The position numbers and the translations under genes were made by a program. DNA of 64,000 bases from Microvirga sp. SRT01 (GTDB lineage Bacteria > Pseudomonadota > Alphaproteobacteria > Sphingomonadales > Sphingomonadaceae). The stretch is from contig JAGSNX010000002.1 in NCBI GenBank assembly GCA_018139225.1, positions 1 through 64,000 of the forward strand, written 5' to 3'. This document shows positions 37,561 through 45,691 of this stretch, piece by piece (the stretch's first letter is position 1; the number at the start of each line of letters is the position of its first letter). The notes below the pieces were generated by a model. The model was not told the origin of the DNA, did not search any database, and saw only the letters and a list, made by a program, of their open reading frames with translations.

Positions 37561-39003
37561 ATGCAGGGAGAAGACGAGCGCTTCGACGGGTGGAAGGCCA
37601 TCGCCCGTCATCTCGGCAGGGATCGTTCGACCGTTATCCGTTGGGCCAAGGATCGCGGCCTGCCGGTGCATGCGATGCCCGGAGGAAAGAGCCGGACCGT
37701 CTATGCCGTTCGCCGCGAGCTCGATGCGTGGATGCGCGGTGACGGCGTGCAACCTGCGGCGAACGGCGGTTCCGACCCGGTCGAGGATGACGAAGCACGA
37801 CCGCTCCCGCCGGAGCCGCCGTCATCGTTCGATCCTCCTCCGTCGGGCAGGGCACCGGGCGACGCCGTCGCCCGGTCGCCGGCAGCGCGGGCAGGGCGGT
37901 GGGCGATGGCTGCCGCGGCGGCGATCCTGATCGTCGCGCCCGGCATCTACTTGCTTGCGAAAGAAAGACCCGTGCCGGATCAGGATCGGCAGGTACGGCT
38001 CGATCCCGCGACCGACGCTCGCCTGTTGCGAGCGCGGGACGACATCGCGTCGCGGTCCGAGCCGCGTCTCCGCGCGGCGATCGCGTCGCTCCGCACGATG
38101 GACCGGCAGTCGAATGGACATAGCGGCATCCATGAGGCGCTGGCCGAAGGGTATCTGCTGGCGCGCGAGTTCGGATCGCTGCCTGACGCACTCGCTTTGG
38201 AAAAGGCTCGGCAGGAGGCGGAACTGGTGCTGCGGGTCGACGGCGACTCCGCCGTCGCGATGCGGGTGCTGGGGGTCGTATCCTATTGGCGTGATCGCGA
38301 TGTCCAGCGCGGCGGCGATATGTTCCGACGCGCCATCGCCGCCGATCCTCAGGACGCTCTGGCGCATCAATGGTACGCCAATATCCTTGCCGACAACGGC
38401 GATTTCGCTGGGGCCTTTCGCGAGTTCGCGGTCGCCCGGTCGCTCAGTCCGGGTGCCGCCTATCTGCTCGCCGATTACGCCTGGGCTCTATGGTCGGCCG
38501 GGCGCGAGCGGGAGGCCGAGGCCATATTGCTGGATCTGGCGGCACGCTATCCAGATCTCGCCAGCGTCTATGACTGCCTGAGCGTGACGGCGTTCGCACG
38601 CGGCGATTTCGCGGGCTACGCCAAGCGGCTGAAGACCCGGGCGAGCGCACGCGGCGCCGCGGAGCTCATCAGCTATTCGAAGCTGGTCGGCGAGGCGGCC
38701 ACGCGCGACGATCGCGTTCTGTACGATGTCATGCTGACCCGCGGATTGACCTACGCCGAAGCGATGCCCGCCTCCGACCATAGCTGGCCCGCCTTCGTCG
38801 CCAGCGTGTTCGGGGATCGTCATCAGCTTCTCGCCATTCTGACGCGGGCGAGCGAGCGCGACGAAAAATGGGGGGCGTCCGGCTATACCCGCCGCATCGT
38901 CGCACGCTGGAAAACCGACCACGCGGTCGTCGAGGCGATCGGGCGCCTCGTTCAGCCGCCGATCGAGCCCCGCTCCGCCGCGTTGCGACCATTTGAGACG
39001 TGA
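37561..39003 (+). CDS. Membrane-anchored HTH/TPR protein
   Basis: 480 aa. Residues 5-60 are a small winged-helix or excisionase-like DNA-binding domain (FDGWKAIARHLGRDRSTVIRWAKDRGLP, then RTVYAVRRELDAWM). A Pro/Ser/Asp-rich linker follows, then one membrane helix (about 114-134, WAMAAAAAILIVAPGIYLL). The remainder is alpha-helical with TPR-like units (SYWRDRDVQRGGDMFRRAIAADPQDALAHQWYANIL, GDFAGAFREFAVARSLSPG), expected in the periplasm. The layout resembles CadC/ToxR-type one-component regulators. ATG at 37561 is preferred over GTG at 37549. It may control the adjacent autotransporter, but the sequence does not show this. Confidence 0.85.
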   Translation: MQGEDERFDGWKAIARHLGRDRSTVIRWAKDRGLPVHAMPGGKSRTVYAVRRELDAWMRGDGVQPAANGGSDPVEDDEARPLPPEPPSSFDPPPSGRAPGDAVARSPAARAGRWAMAAAAAILIVAPGIYLLAKERPVPDQDRQVRLDPATDARLLRARDDIASRSEPRLRAAIASLRTMDRQSNGHSGIHEALAEGYLLAREFGSLPDALALEKARQEAELVLRVDGDSAVAMRVLGVVSYWRDRDVQRGGDMFRRAIAADPQDALAHQWYANILADNGDFAGAFREFAVARSLSPGAAYLLADYAWALWSAGREREAEAILLDLAARYPDLASVYDCLSVTAFARGDFAGYAKRLKTRASARGAAELISYSKLVGEAATRDDRVLYDVMLTRGLTYAEAMPASDHSWPAFVASVFGDRHQLLAILTRASERDEKWGASGYTRRIVARWKTDHAVVEAIGRLVQPPIEPRSAALRPFET

Positions 39004-39090
39004 TGCGACGCCGCATTTCGGGATTTCTCCTCTAGTTTCCGTCGGGTCGGGAGCGTCACGCTTTAGGCACGCCGGGGGGCGACGGGGACG

Positions 39091-39798
39091 ATGGAAGCAG
39101 GGGCAAGCTGGCCCGTGGCGATGCCGCCACGGTTCGGAGGGGGAGTGCTGGAAACCGGGCGGATCGAGCGGATCCGCCCGGCGACCAGAGTACGGCCGGG
39201 GGATGCCTTCCATTGCCCGGACAATGGCGACGTCGCGATCGTGCAATCCGGTGCCCTGGTGGTCGAACTGATGATGACGGGCGGGAGCGTCCTGCCGCTG
39301 GTCCGATACCGCGCCGGGGATATCGCGCCGGTGCTCTCTCGATTGTCCACGCCCGCCTTTTCGCTGGGCTATCGTGCGCTCGAGCTGACCCAGATGAGCT
39401 GGTTGCCGAGCCACCGGATCGACGACGCGGTGCGCGGTGGGATCGCCCGCGCGCGCGACGATCTCTTGAATGCCAGCATGCGCCAGATCACGTACCTGGC
39501 CTGTCTTCCCGCATCCTACCGGCTGTATATCGAGCTTCTGCGTTGCGCCCAGTCGGCGGGAGACGGTCCGTTTGCGATGCCGACGCATGGCGAGCTGTCG
39601 GCGCGGGTGTGCACGACGCGGGAAACCATATCCCGGGAGCTTTCGATCCTCCGACGGGAAGGCGTGTTGTCGCCGGGCAAGGTCGCGCGGTTGCTGGCAC
39701 CGGCCGACCTCATGAAACGGATCGCGCGCGTCCTGAACCTGGAGCGCGAATCCGATGTCTGGGAAAGCTTTGGCATGATGCCCGTCGCGGCCGCATGA
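39091..39798 (+). CDS. Crp/Fnr family transcriptional regulator
   Basis: 235 aa. The N-terminal part (about 20-130) fits a cyclic-nucleotide-binding-like beta roll (VAIVQSGALVVELMMTGGSVLPLVRYRAGDIAPVL), and the C-terminal part is the Crp-type winged helix (MPTHGELSARVCTTRETISRELSILRREGVLS). There are no Fnr-type N-terminal cysteines, and the cAMP-binding Arg/Ser pattern is not evident, so the signal is unknown. It lies 87 bp after the HTH/TPR gene in the same direction and could be cotranscribed. Confidence 0.9.
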   Translation: MEAGASWPVAMPPRFGGGVLETGRIERIRPATRVRPGDAFHCPDNGDVAIVQSGALVVELMMTGGSVLPLVRYRAGDIAPVLSRLSTPAFSLGYRALELTQMSWLPSHRIDDAVRGGIARARDDLLNASMRQITYLACLPASYRLYIELLRCAQSAGDGPFAMPTHGELSARVCTTRETISRELSILRREGVLSPGKVARLLAPADLMKRIARVLNLERESDVWESFGMMPVAAA

Positions 39799-40024
39799 TG
39801 GGTATGCCACGTGATCCCAACCGGCTTCCGGCGCGGTTCGGTCGTTCCGGGCATCGCTAGCCGTCGATCGCGGGCGATAGGGAAATCCGGCTCAGGCTGG
39901 GATGACAATGCTTTGCAGCGCATGCGGTTACGGCAATCGCGCTGATCCAAGTTGAACGGACCCCGGTCCCGAGGAACGCGGAACATATCGACATGGTTGG
40001 CCCGAGGAGATCGGGAGCAAGTCG

Positions 40025-40210
40025 ATGAGCAACGTTGATTTTCTGGTAAGTCGTGCGCTTCAGGAGCGTCGGCAGGCGGACGCCAGCAGCGACATGGCCG
40101 TGCGCGACGTCCATCGCATGCTGGCGGAGCGATATTTCGACGAGGCGTGGAGCCTAAACGAGGCAGACGACGACGCCCCGCCCATGGACGAGCAGATCTG
40201 GCGCCACTGA
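40025..40210 (+). CDS. Small acidic hypothetical protein, 61 aa
   Basis: Starts with ATG after GGGAGC at 40014-40019. The product (SNVDFLVSRALQERRQADAS, then VHRMLAERYFDEAWSLNEADDD) is helical and charged, ending in an acidic tail. No family is recognised. The composition and ribosome site support a real gene; no neighbour suggests a role. Confidence 0.6.
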   Translation: MSNVDFLVSRALQERRQADASSDMAVRDVHRMLAERYFDEAWSLNEADDDAPPMDEQIWRH

Positions 40211-40277
40211 AAAGCGGCGCCAGCCTTTCCTTCCAGATGCGGTATGTACGGCCTGGTCAACAGGCCGCCGTTCAGCG

Positions 40278-40466
40278 TCACTGCGCCGGAGCCAGGGTCG
40301 TTCCAGGACTGGACATCGCCTGCACCACAGCGATCTCGATCGGTGTCAGGCCGCTCATGCGCTCGACATCCTCCGCCGCCGTCACGCGTACCGATCCAAG
40401 TTGATCGCGACCGCGCAGGTCGGAAGCCACGGCAGGGCGTGCGGCACCGAAAAGCCCCAGCTTCAT
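40278..40466 (-). CDS. Possible small protein, 62 aa
   Basis: ATG at 40466 is preceded at some distance by GGGAAAG. The translation has a plausible helical segment (VTAAEDVERMSGLTPIEIAVVQAM) and a short basic N-terminus. It is the C-terminal part of a longer open frame whose upstream part looks non-coding. No family is recognised; it could be spurious. Confidence 0.4.
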   Translation of the reverse strand: MKLGLFGAARPAVASDLRGRDQLGSVRVTAAEDVERMSGLTPIEIAVVQAMSSPGTTLAPAQ

Positions 40467-40591
40467 ATGATTCGTACTTTCCCAGTATGTCCGACGCGGA
40501 GCTCCTCTCCACGTGCCGAGCGTATAATGCCGGCTGGCGATACTGGTTCCGGACGTGACAAGCCCTTTTGTTCGAAGGGTAAAATTCGGGA

Positions 40592-40813
40592 TTACGCGAT
40601 AGTGATGACGCCGTCCGACGTCGGCGATGCATGTCGCATTTCGCTTTTCAGATGCAGGATGTTCGAATGGAGCGCCTCCGCTCCGGTGCGCTGGGCGGTA
40701 TCGCGAAGACGGCGGGCGCGAACGACGTAGCGGACGATGCCCGCATCGGTCGTGGCGTTGAACGCCAAGTCGTTTCCAATCCAGCGCGCACTGGCAAAGT
40801 TCGGTGTCCACAT
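40592..40813 (-). CDS. Possible small protein, 73 aa
   Basis: ATG at 40813 lies 11 bp after AAGGGGG. The product has a beta-like start and a basic amphipathic helix (VRYVVRARRLRDTAQRTGAE). It vaguely resembles short DUF1488-type proteins, but I cannot confirm it. It is in a run of small minus-strand genes. Moderate to low certainty. Confidence 0.42.
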   Translation of the reverse strand: MWTPNFASARWIGNDLAFNATTDAGIVRYVVRARRLRDTAQRTGAEALHSNILHLKSEMRHASPTSDGVITIA

Positions 40814-40934
40814 GATGGACGCAATCCCCCTTTAGCGTTCCGCAGCACGCGCTCCCCAGAGCCTGCCGACGAATCGCAACCGTTTCGACACCTGCGATGC
40901 AGGCGACAGAACCGAATTGAGGTGTTCTGGTTAA

Positions 40935-41195
40935 TCAAATGATAACGGGGAAATCGGCTCTTGCGGCGAGATCGATCATCTCGCTCCAGTCCAGCTGCTC
41001 ACGCGTGCCGTCGACGACCAGGAAGAGGCGGCGCTGCTCGCCCCGGTCGCTGGAGATCGCAAGCGCCACCATTTCGGCGACCGCGCCGCGCGCGACCTCG
41101 ATCGATGGCATCCATGCCGTTGCGCCCGGTTGCCACAGTCGCGCTCCCCACCAATAACCGGCCGCGCTGGGCCGCGTTTGAGATCCAAGCTGCAT
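40935..41195 (-). CDS. Small hypothetical protein, 86 aa
   Basis: ATG at 41195 chosen; TTG at 41234 would add 13 residues. The protein looks folded: YWWGARLWQPGATAWMPSIEVARG is aromatic-rich, followed by a helix (AVAEMVALAISSDRGEQ), a beta strand (RRLFLVVDGT) and LDWSEMIDLAARADFPVII. No family is recognised. It is cytoplasmic with no signal. Confidence 0.6.
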   Translation of the reverse strand: MQLGSQTRPSAAGYWWGARLWQPGATAWMPSIEVARGAVAEMVALAISSDRGEQRRLFLVVDGTREQLDWSEMIDLAARADFPVII

Positions 41196-41377
41196 GATCG
41201 GCAGAGGCTTTAGCCCCACACCGGTTGCGTGCAATCGGGCCGACCGCAGACTGGCGCGGATGCCGGTCGGATGGGCGCTTCGCGAGGACGGGATGGGGCG
41301 AGACGGGCTGGGTTGAGACGCGCTGGGTCGAAAGGGGGCGGACGGGTGAAGCCCGGTCGATGGCGATCACGCCACCA

Positions 41378-41680
41378 TCAGGCGGTCACCTTCGAATACC
41401 CGACATGCGCGACCGTCATATGGGCGGCGGTCAGGGCTTCGCAGACGGCCAGCAGGAACCGGTCCGAGGCACGCATGCGCCCGCTCGCGTGATCCGCGAT
41501 GATAATCTCGCATTCCTGGATGACGTGCGACACGACCTCCAGGCTGGATTTCAGATCCTGGTGGCTGAACCCCACCCCGGCCTTGCGCCCGGTCAGCACC
41601 CGGTCGCTGACGCGATTGAGCTGCTGCGAGAAGGTGGCCAGTCGCGACATCGCCTGAGCTTCGGAAATCACGAAATTCAT
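41378..41680 (-). CDS. Hypothetical helical protein, 100 aa
   Basis: ATG at 41680 begins NFVISEAQAMSRLATFSQQLNRVSDRVL, a long amphipathic helix, followed by a second helix pair (DLKSSLEVVSHVIQECEIIIADHASGRM). The open frame extends 38 codons upstream but that part is Arg/Cys-rich and unlikely. No family is recognised. It lies 130 bp from the lipoprotein gene in the same direction. Confidence 0.6.
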   Translation of the reverse strand: MNFVISEAQAMSRLATFSQQLNRVSDRVLTGRKAGVGFSHQDLKSSLEVVSHVIQECEIIIADHASGRMRASDRFLLAVCEALTAAHMTVAHVGYSKVTA

Positions 41681-41810
41681 GGGACATTTTCCACGGTGGC
41701 GTCTTCCGGACCGGAAAACTCCGCGGCACGATTGGCGTCCGAACCTTGTCGTCGGGTAAACGGGTGGGCAAAAACATGAGGTTGCCCGGGCCATCCCCTG
41801 ACGGCGGAGA

Positions 41811-42215
41811 TCACTGGGTCGCGCGGGCGTCCACCTGTTTCGACACGACAGCCCATTCGGCGTCGCCGAGCCGCATTTCCTCTTGATGGCCGTTGGTCGT
41901 CAGCGTGACCACTTGCTTGATCCGGTTGTCGAATATGCAGGTATAGTCGCGGGCCTCGATCCTGCCGCCGGTGACATCGGCCGCCAGCCGATCATAGGCG
42001 CGCCGCACGAAGGTCGTCGCTTCGCCTTCACTGATGCGCGCCGTATCCTTCGGTCGAATCGGCGCGCGGGGATCGCTGCGCAGGTTTGCGGGAAGGCTGC
42101 GCAGTTCTTGCGCCGCCAACAGGGTTTCGCATCGTTTGGTGACCGCCGCCGCCTGCTCGGCATTTTGGCATCCACCGATCCAGAGGCACAGGGTGGCAGC
42201 AACGGCTCGTCTCAT
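41811..42215 (-). CDS. Putative lipoprotein, 134 aa
   Basis: ATG at 42215 starts RRAVAATLCLWIGGCQNAEQ, a short basic lead, hydrophobic core and a lipobox-like IGGC with the lipidated Cys at residue 16. Two further Cys follow. The mature part (TFVRRAYDRLAADVTGGRIEARDYTCIFDNRIKQVVTLTTNG) suggests a small alpha/beta domain. Function unknown. The open frame upstream of 42215 is not coding-like. Confidence 0.7.
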   Translation of the reverse strand: MRRAVAATLCLWIGGCQNAEQAAAVTKRCETLLAAQELRSLPANLRSDPRAPIRPKDTARISEGEATTFVRRAYDRLAADVTGGRIEARDYTCIFDNRIKQVVTLTTNGHQEEMRLGDAEWAVVSKQVDARATQ

Positions 42216-42356
42216 GCATCGGCCCTTCGGAGCGTTTGGTTGCCGCAGCATAGAGCAGCCCGAACGTTCTCGCATCGCCCAAAACACGACAGCGCATCGC
42301 GGCCGGAGCCGGACACTCGCCTGCTCGTTGTGAGTCAGCAACGAAGGATGATCGAG

Positions 42357-42563
42357 ATGGGGTGGAGCAAGATCGAGAAGGGCGGAATTCCGATCGATCG
42401 ATCGCCGATGATCCGCGCGGGCGAGCCAAGGCAGCCGGTCGCGGACTACCGAAGCGCGGACGATGTCGGAGATCGCGGCAGGGCGCTCGTTCGGACCTCG
42501 TCGGCGCGGATGGGGGCGACACCCCGAAACGATAATCGGACCCTGGCGGGCTTCCCGGCGTGA
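42357..42563 (+). CDS. Small hypothetical protein, 68 aa
   Basis: ATG at 42357 follows AAGGA (42344-42348) at good spacing. It is basic and largely disordered (GWSKIEKGGIPIDRSPMIRAGEP). Its stop overlaps the GTG start of the DUF393 gene (GTGA, 42560-42563), as expected of a coupled operon gene. No family is recognised. An ATG three codons upstream (42348) sits on the ribosome site and is unlikely. Confidence 0.6.
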   Translation: MGWSKIEKGGIPIDRSPMIRAGEPRQPVADYRSADDVGDRGRALVRTSSARMGATPRNDNRTLAGFPA

Positions 42564-42919
42564 CGAAGCTGATCGTCTGGCATGACGGGGCGTGTCCGCT
42601 GTGCCGAAAGGAGATCGCGTTGATGCGGAGGCTGGATCGGCGCGGGGCGATCGCCTTCGTCGATGTGGCCGAACCTCGCAGCGTGTGTCCCATCGATCGC
42701 AAGACGATGCTGGCGCGGCTGCATGCGGAGGAGGACGGGCGTCTGATATCCGGTGCGGCGGCCTTTGCGGCGATGTGGCGGGCGATACCCGTGTTGCGAC
42801 CCTTGGGGCTCGCGGCGCGCAACGCTATGGTCCTGTCGATGCTGGAACGCGGCTACCGGCTGTTCCTGCACGTCAGGCCGTCGTTGCAATCGCTGGCACG
42901 CAGGATGGAACAACGATGA
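42560..42919 (+). CDS. DUF393 (DCC family) thiol-disulfide oxidoreductase-like protein
   Basis: 119 aa. The N-terminal WHDGACPLCRKEI carries the defining D-G-x-C-P-L-C motif of the DCC family, a thioredoxin-like fold. The rest is typical (FVDVAEPRSVCPIDRKTMLARLHAEEDGRLISGAAAFAAMW). It starts with GTG at 42560, inside the stop of the preceding small gene, and its own stop overlaps the DUF427 start (ATGA). The three-gene operon is therefore tightly coupled. The substrate is unknown; members are proposed to handle thiols or redox stress. Confidence 0.9.
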   Translation: MTKLIVWHDGACPLCRKEIALMRRLDRRGAIAFVDVAEPRSVCPIDRKTMLARLHAEEDGRLISGAAAFAAMWRAIPVLRPLGLAARNAMVLSMLERGYRLFLHVRPSLQSLARRMEQR

Positions 42920-43413
42920 GGTCTGTCGTGCCCGAGATCGCAGGGCCGGGACAGGAGAGCGTCTGGGACTATCCGCGGCCGGCGATCGCCGAGGCGACCG
43001 GCCGCCATATTCGGATCGAACATCGCGGCGTAGTCATCGCCGAGACGCATGCCGCGGTCCGGACGTTGGAGACGAGCCACCCGCCCAGCTATTATCTGCC
43101 GCCGGCCGATATCAGGATGTCGACGTTGCGCCGGTCCGGCCGCGGCTCGTTCTGTGAGTGGAAGGGGCAGGCGATCTATTATGACGTGGTGTTCGACGGC
43201 GAGGTCGTTCCCGATGTGGCGTGGAGCTATCCAAATCCGACGCCCCGGTTCGTCGGTCTGCGCGACCACATCGCCTTCTACGCCGGTCCGTTCGACGCGT
43301 GCCTCGTCGATGGCGAACGGGTCGTGCCTCAACCGGGCGACTTTTACGGCGGCTGGATCACGAACGACATCGTCGGACCCTTCAAGGGCGTGCCCGGCAG
43401 TCGCTTCTGGTAG
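42916..43413 (+). CDS. DUF427 domain protein
   Basis: 165 aa, single DUF427 domain: RHIRIEHRGVVIAETHAAVRTLETSHPPSYYLPPADIRM, then CEWKGQAIYYDVVFDGE and WSYPNPTPRFVGLRDHIAFY, ending PGDFYGGWITNDIVGPFKGVPG. This is the normal length and order. These are small beta-rich proteins of unknown function. The start overlaps the DUF393 stop by 4 bp, so the two are translationally coupled, which is a useful hint of joint function. Confidence 0.93.
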   Translation: MRSVVPEIAGPGQESVWDYPRPAIAEATGRHIRIEHRGVVIAETHAAVRTLETSHPPSYYLPPADIRMSTLRRSGRGSFCEWKGQAIYYDVVFDGEVVPDVAWSYPNPTPRFVGLRDHIAFYAGPFDACLVDGERVVPQPGDFYGGWITNDIVGPFKGVPGSRFW

Positions 43414-43477
43414 TTGCGAGCGGACGCCTTGCCGCTCATAAGATCATGAAAGGACTGGCTGAGAGGGGTGATGTGCG

Positions 43478-43963
43478 ATGAAGACGGTGAATGGTGCCAT
43501 CGCCCTGTTGCTCGTGGCTGCGGCGATGCCGTCGCCCGCACCCGCGCAAGCGGCATCGGAGCCGGTCGTCGCCGGGCGCGTCGAGATCCAGGCGCAAACC
43601 CAAGCCATGCTGGCCGAGATGAAGCCGGATCAGGGTTTCATGTGGCGTCCGGTCCTGCGCGACGGCAAGACCGTCGCCGCGATCGAGATCTGGAAGAAAC
43701 CCGGACGCCCCGCGGTTCATCCGACCGAGGCGGAATATGCGATCGTGCTGGAGGGATCGGGCACGCTGATTTCGGGTGGCACCCTGAACGACCCGAAGAC
43801 CAGCAATCCCGGTCTGGTCGAAGGCAGCCGGATCGAGAACGGCGCGACGCGCAGCCTCGGCCCGGGCGACGTCATCCTGATCCCCGCGGGCGTGCCGCAC
43901 TGGTTCGGGATCACCGGCGAGCGGCTGATCCTGCTGGGTGTGAAGCTGCCCGGATCGAAGTAG
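43478..43963 (+). CDS. Exported cupin protein, 161 aa
   Basis: Signal peptide MKTVNGAIALLLVAAAMPSPAPAQA, then a single cupin domain. Metal-site features: RPAVHPTEAEYAIVLEGSGTLISGG supplies one His and Glu, and GPGDVILIPAGVPHWFGI is the second cupin motif with its His. Only part of the two-His motif 1 is present. It is likely a periplasmic small-molecule binding or isomerase-like protein; the substrate is unknown. It precedes the DUF3617 gene with a 51-bp gap. Confidence 0.88.
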   Translation: MKTVNGAIALLLVAAAMPSPAPAQAASEPVVAGRVEIQAQTQAMLAEMKPDQGFMWRPVLRDGKTVAAIEIWKKPGRPAVHPTEAEYAIVLEGSGTLISGGTLNDPKTSNPGLVEGSRIENGATRSLGPGDVILIPAGVPHWFGITGERLILLGVKLPGSK

Positions 43964-44014
43964 CGCCCGACGCGGGGGTGGTCGCTGCCGAACGTTGCTC
44001 GTAAGCGGGACGGC

Positions 44015-44464
44015 ATGATGAACGTCCTCGCTGCACTCGCCTTGTTACCCGCCGCGGTTCCCCAGACATCGTTGCCGAGCCCGACGACGCTCCTGCCGGG
44101 CAAATGGGACGTGACCTCGACGATGGTCGACGCGGTCATTCCGGGCGCGCCCGGGTTCCTCGTGCGCATGATGCGGGGCAAGTCGAAGGCGGAGCACAAG
44201 CGCGTGATCGCCGGGCAGACGATCGAAGTCCTGCTCGCACCCGATCCGAAGGCGAAGTGCCGGGTCGATGCTCAACGCATCGCAGACGGCAGATACACGC
44301 AGCAGCTGAGCTGCCCGCAGAAGCGGGGGGAGGCGATGCGGATCGCGCGGGCCGGCACCTATTCGCGCGACGGTTTCGCCGGCCGCGCGACGGTCAGCGG
44401 GACCACGCCCAAGGGAGCGCTGAACATCGTGCTGGATCAACGCGCCGGCCGGGTCGGCGACTGA
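44015..44464 (+). CDS. DUF3617 domain protein
   Basis: 149 aa with a short signal peptide (MNVLAALALLPAAVPQ). The body has the DUF3617 pattern: LLPGKWDVTSTMVDAV near the start, CRVDAQRIADGRYTQQLSCP in the middle with paired Cys, and GRATVSGTTPKGALNIVLDQRAGRVGD at the end. Such proteins are secreted, of unknown function, and widespread in sphingomonads. ATG at 44015 or 44018. Confidence 0.82.
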   Translation: MMNVLAALALLPAAVPQTSLPSPTTLLPGKWDVTSTMVDAVIPGAPGFLVRMMRGKSKAEHKRVIAGQTIEVLLAPDPKAKCRVDAQRIADGRYTQQLSCPQKRGEAMRIARAGTYSRDGFAGRATVSGTTPKGALNIVLDQRAGRVGD

Positions 44465-44523
44465 CGGTACGACGCGGACACAGGATCGTTGACGCGGGCA
44501 CGGGATCGCGGTTCAACCCCGTC

Positions 44524-45636
44524 ATGACTTCGAACTCCGCACCGATCCTGTCCCGTCGCGAAATCGTCGCCGGCGGCGGCCTCGCTCTGGCACTCGCCTC
44601 GTCGCGCGTCTCGGCGGCTTCTGCGCCCGGCCTGATCGCCGGCACCTATGCGCGGGAGGGCGGTGCCGGTTTGGTGACGCTGATGCCGGAACGGGGAGGC
44701 TGGGCCGCGGGCGCGGCGCAGACCGCGATCCGCAACGCGTCGTTCGGCGTTCGGGCCAGAAGCCGCGGCATCCGGTACCTGCTCGACGAGCAACAATCGG
44801 GAATGGTCGGGATCTACGACCACGATTTTCGGCGGCTGACGCAAGCATCGACCCTCGGCGCCGACCCGTGTCATGCCGCGCTCAGTCCGGACGGATCAAT
44901 GCTGGCGGTCGCGAACTATTCCAGCGGCGACGTCGCGCTCTGGCGCCTCGATCCGGCGACGGGTCTGCCGCGCGGGGATGCGCAACTCACGAGGCACGCA
45001 GGGCAGGGTCCCGATCGGGATCGGCAGGCGGGTCCGCATGCGCATTGGGTAGGTTTTACGGCGGATGGCGGCATCCTGCATTCGGTCGATCTGGGCGCGG
45101 ACGCGGTGTTCGCCCACCGAATCGACCCGCGTACGAAGACGGTGACCGGGACGACAACCGCTTACCGTGCGGAGCCGGGATCGGGTCCGCGCCACCTTGT
45201 ACGACATCCGCGATTGCCGGTGGCGTATCTGGTGGCGGAATTGGCGAACACGGTCACGACGCTGAGCGCGCGGGCCGACGGATCGTTCGCGGCCCGATCG
45301 GTCGCGTCGACCTTGCCCAAGGGTTTCGGCGGGGCATCGGCGGGCGCGCATATCGCGATCAATGCCGCCGGCACTCGGCTGTACGTGTCCAATCGCGGCC
45401 ATGACAGCATCGCGGTCTATACGATCGCGCGCGACGGTTCGCTGACGCTGGCTCAGCACGCGGCATGCGGCGGGCACTGGCCCCGCTTCTTCCTGCTGCT
45501 CGAAAGCCGGGGCGAGATGCTCGTCGCCAACGAGCGGTCGGGGAATATCGCCGTCCTGACGATTGGTCGCGACGGTCGCCTGCGGGGGAGCGACGCCACC
45601 GTCCGGATGCCGGGCGTGGTATTCCTGGCGACCTGA
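44524..45636 (+). CDS. Lactonase family protein, 7-bladed propeller (6-phosphogluconolactonase-like)
   Basis: 370 aa exported protein. SRREIVAGGGLALALASSRVSA is a Tat-type signal. The rest is a propeller with repeated motifs (ALSPDGSMLAVANYSSGDVALWRLD, HLVRHPRLPVAYLVAELANTVTTL, INAAGTRLYVSNRGHDSIAVY, MLVANERSGNIAVLTI). It matches the lactonase propeller family (PF10282), whose cytoplasmic members hydrolyse sugar lactones; the periplasmic form is presumed to open lactones made by sugar oxidation. Upstream of GH5 in the polysaccharide locus. Confidence 0.88.
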   Translation: MTSNSAPILSRREIVAGGGLALALASSRVSAASAPGLIAGTYAREGGAGLVTLMPERGGWAAGAAQTAIRNASFGVRARSRGIRYLLDEQQSGMVGIYDHDFRRLTQASTLGADPCHAALSPDGSMLAVANYSSGDVALWRLDPATGLPRGDAQLTRHAGQGPDRDRQAGPHAHWVGFTADGGILHSVDLGADAVFAHRIDPRTKTVTGTTTAYRAEPGSGPRHLVRHPRLPVAYLVAELANTVTTLSARADGSFAARSVASTLPKGFGGASAGAHIAINAAGTRLYVSNRGHDSIAVYTIARDGSLTLAQHAACGGHWPRFFLLLESRGEMLVANERSGNIAVLTIGRDGRLRGSDATVRMPGVVFLAT

Positions 45637-45691
45637 CGCCGCCGCCTGCCGATCGATCGTCACATCAGTCACACGTCAAGGGTCGCCTGAG

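Noticed and set aside
39799..40024. Short frames after the Crp/Fnr gene
   Set aside because: Low-complexity composition and no start signals; nothing recognisable.
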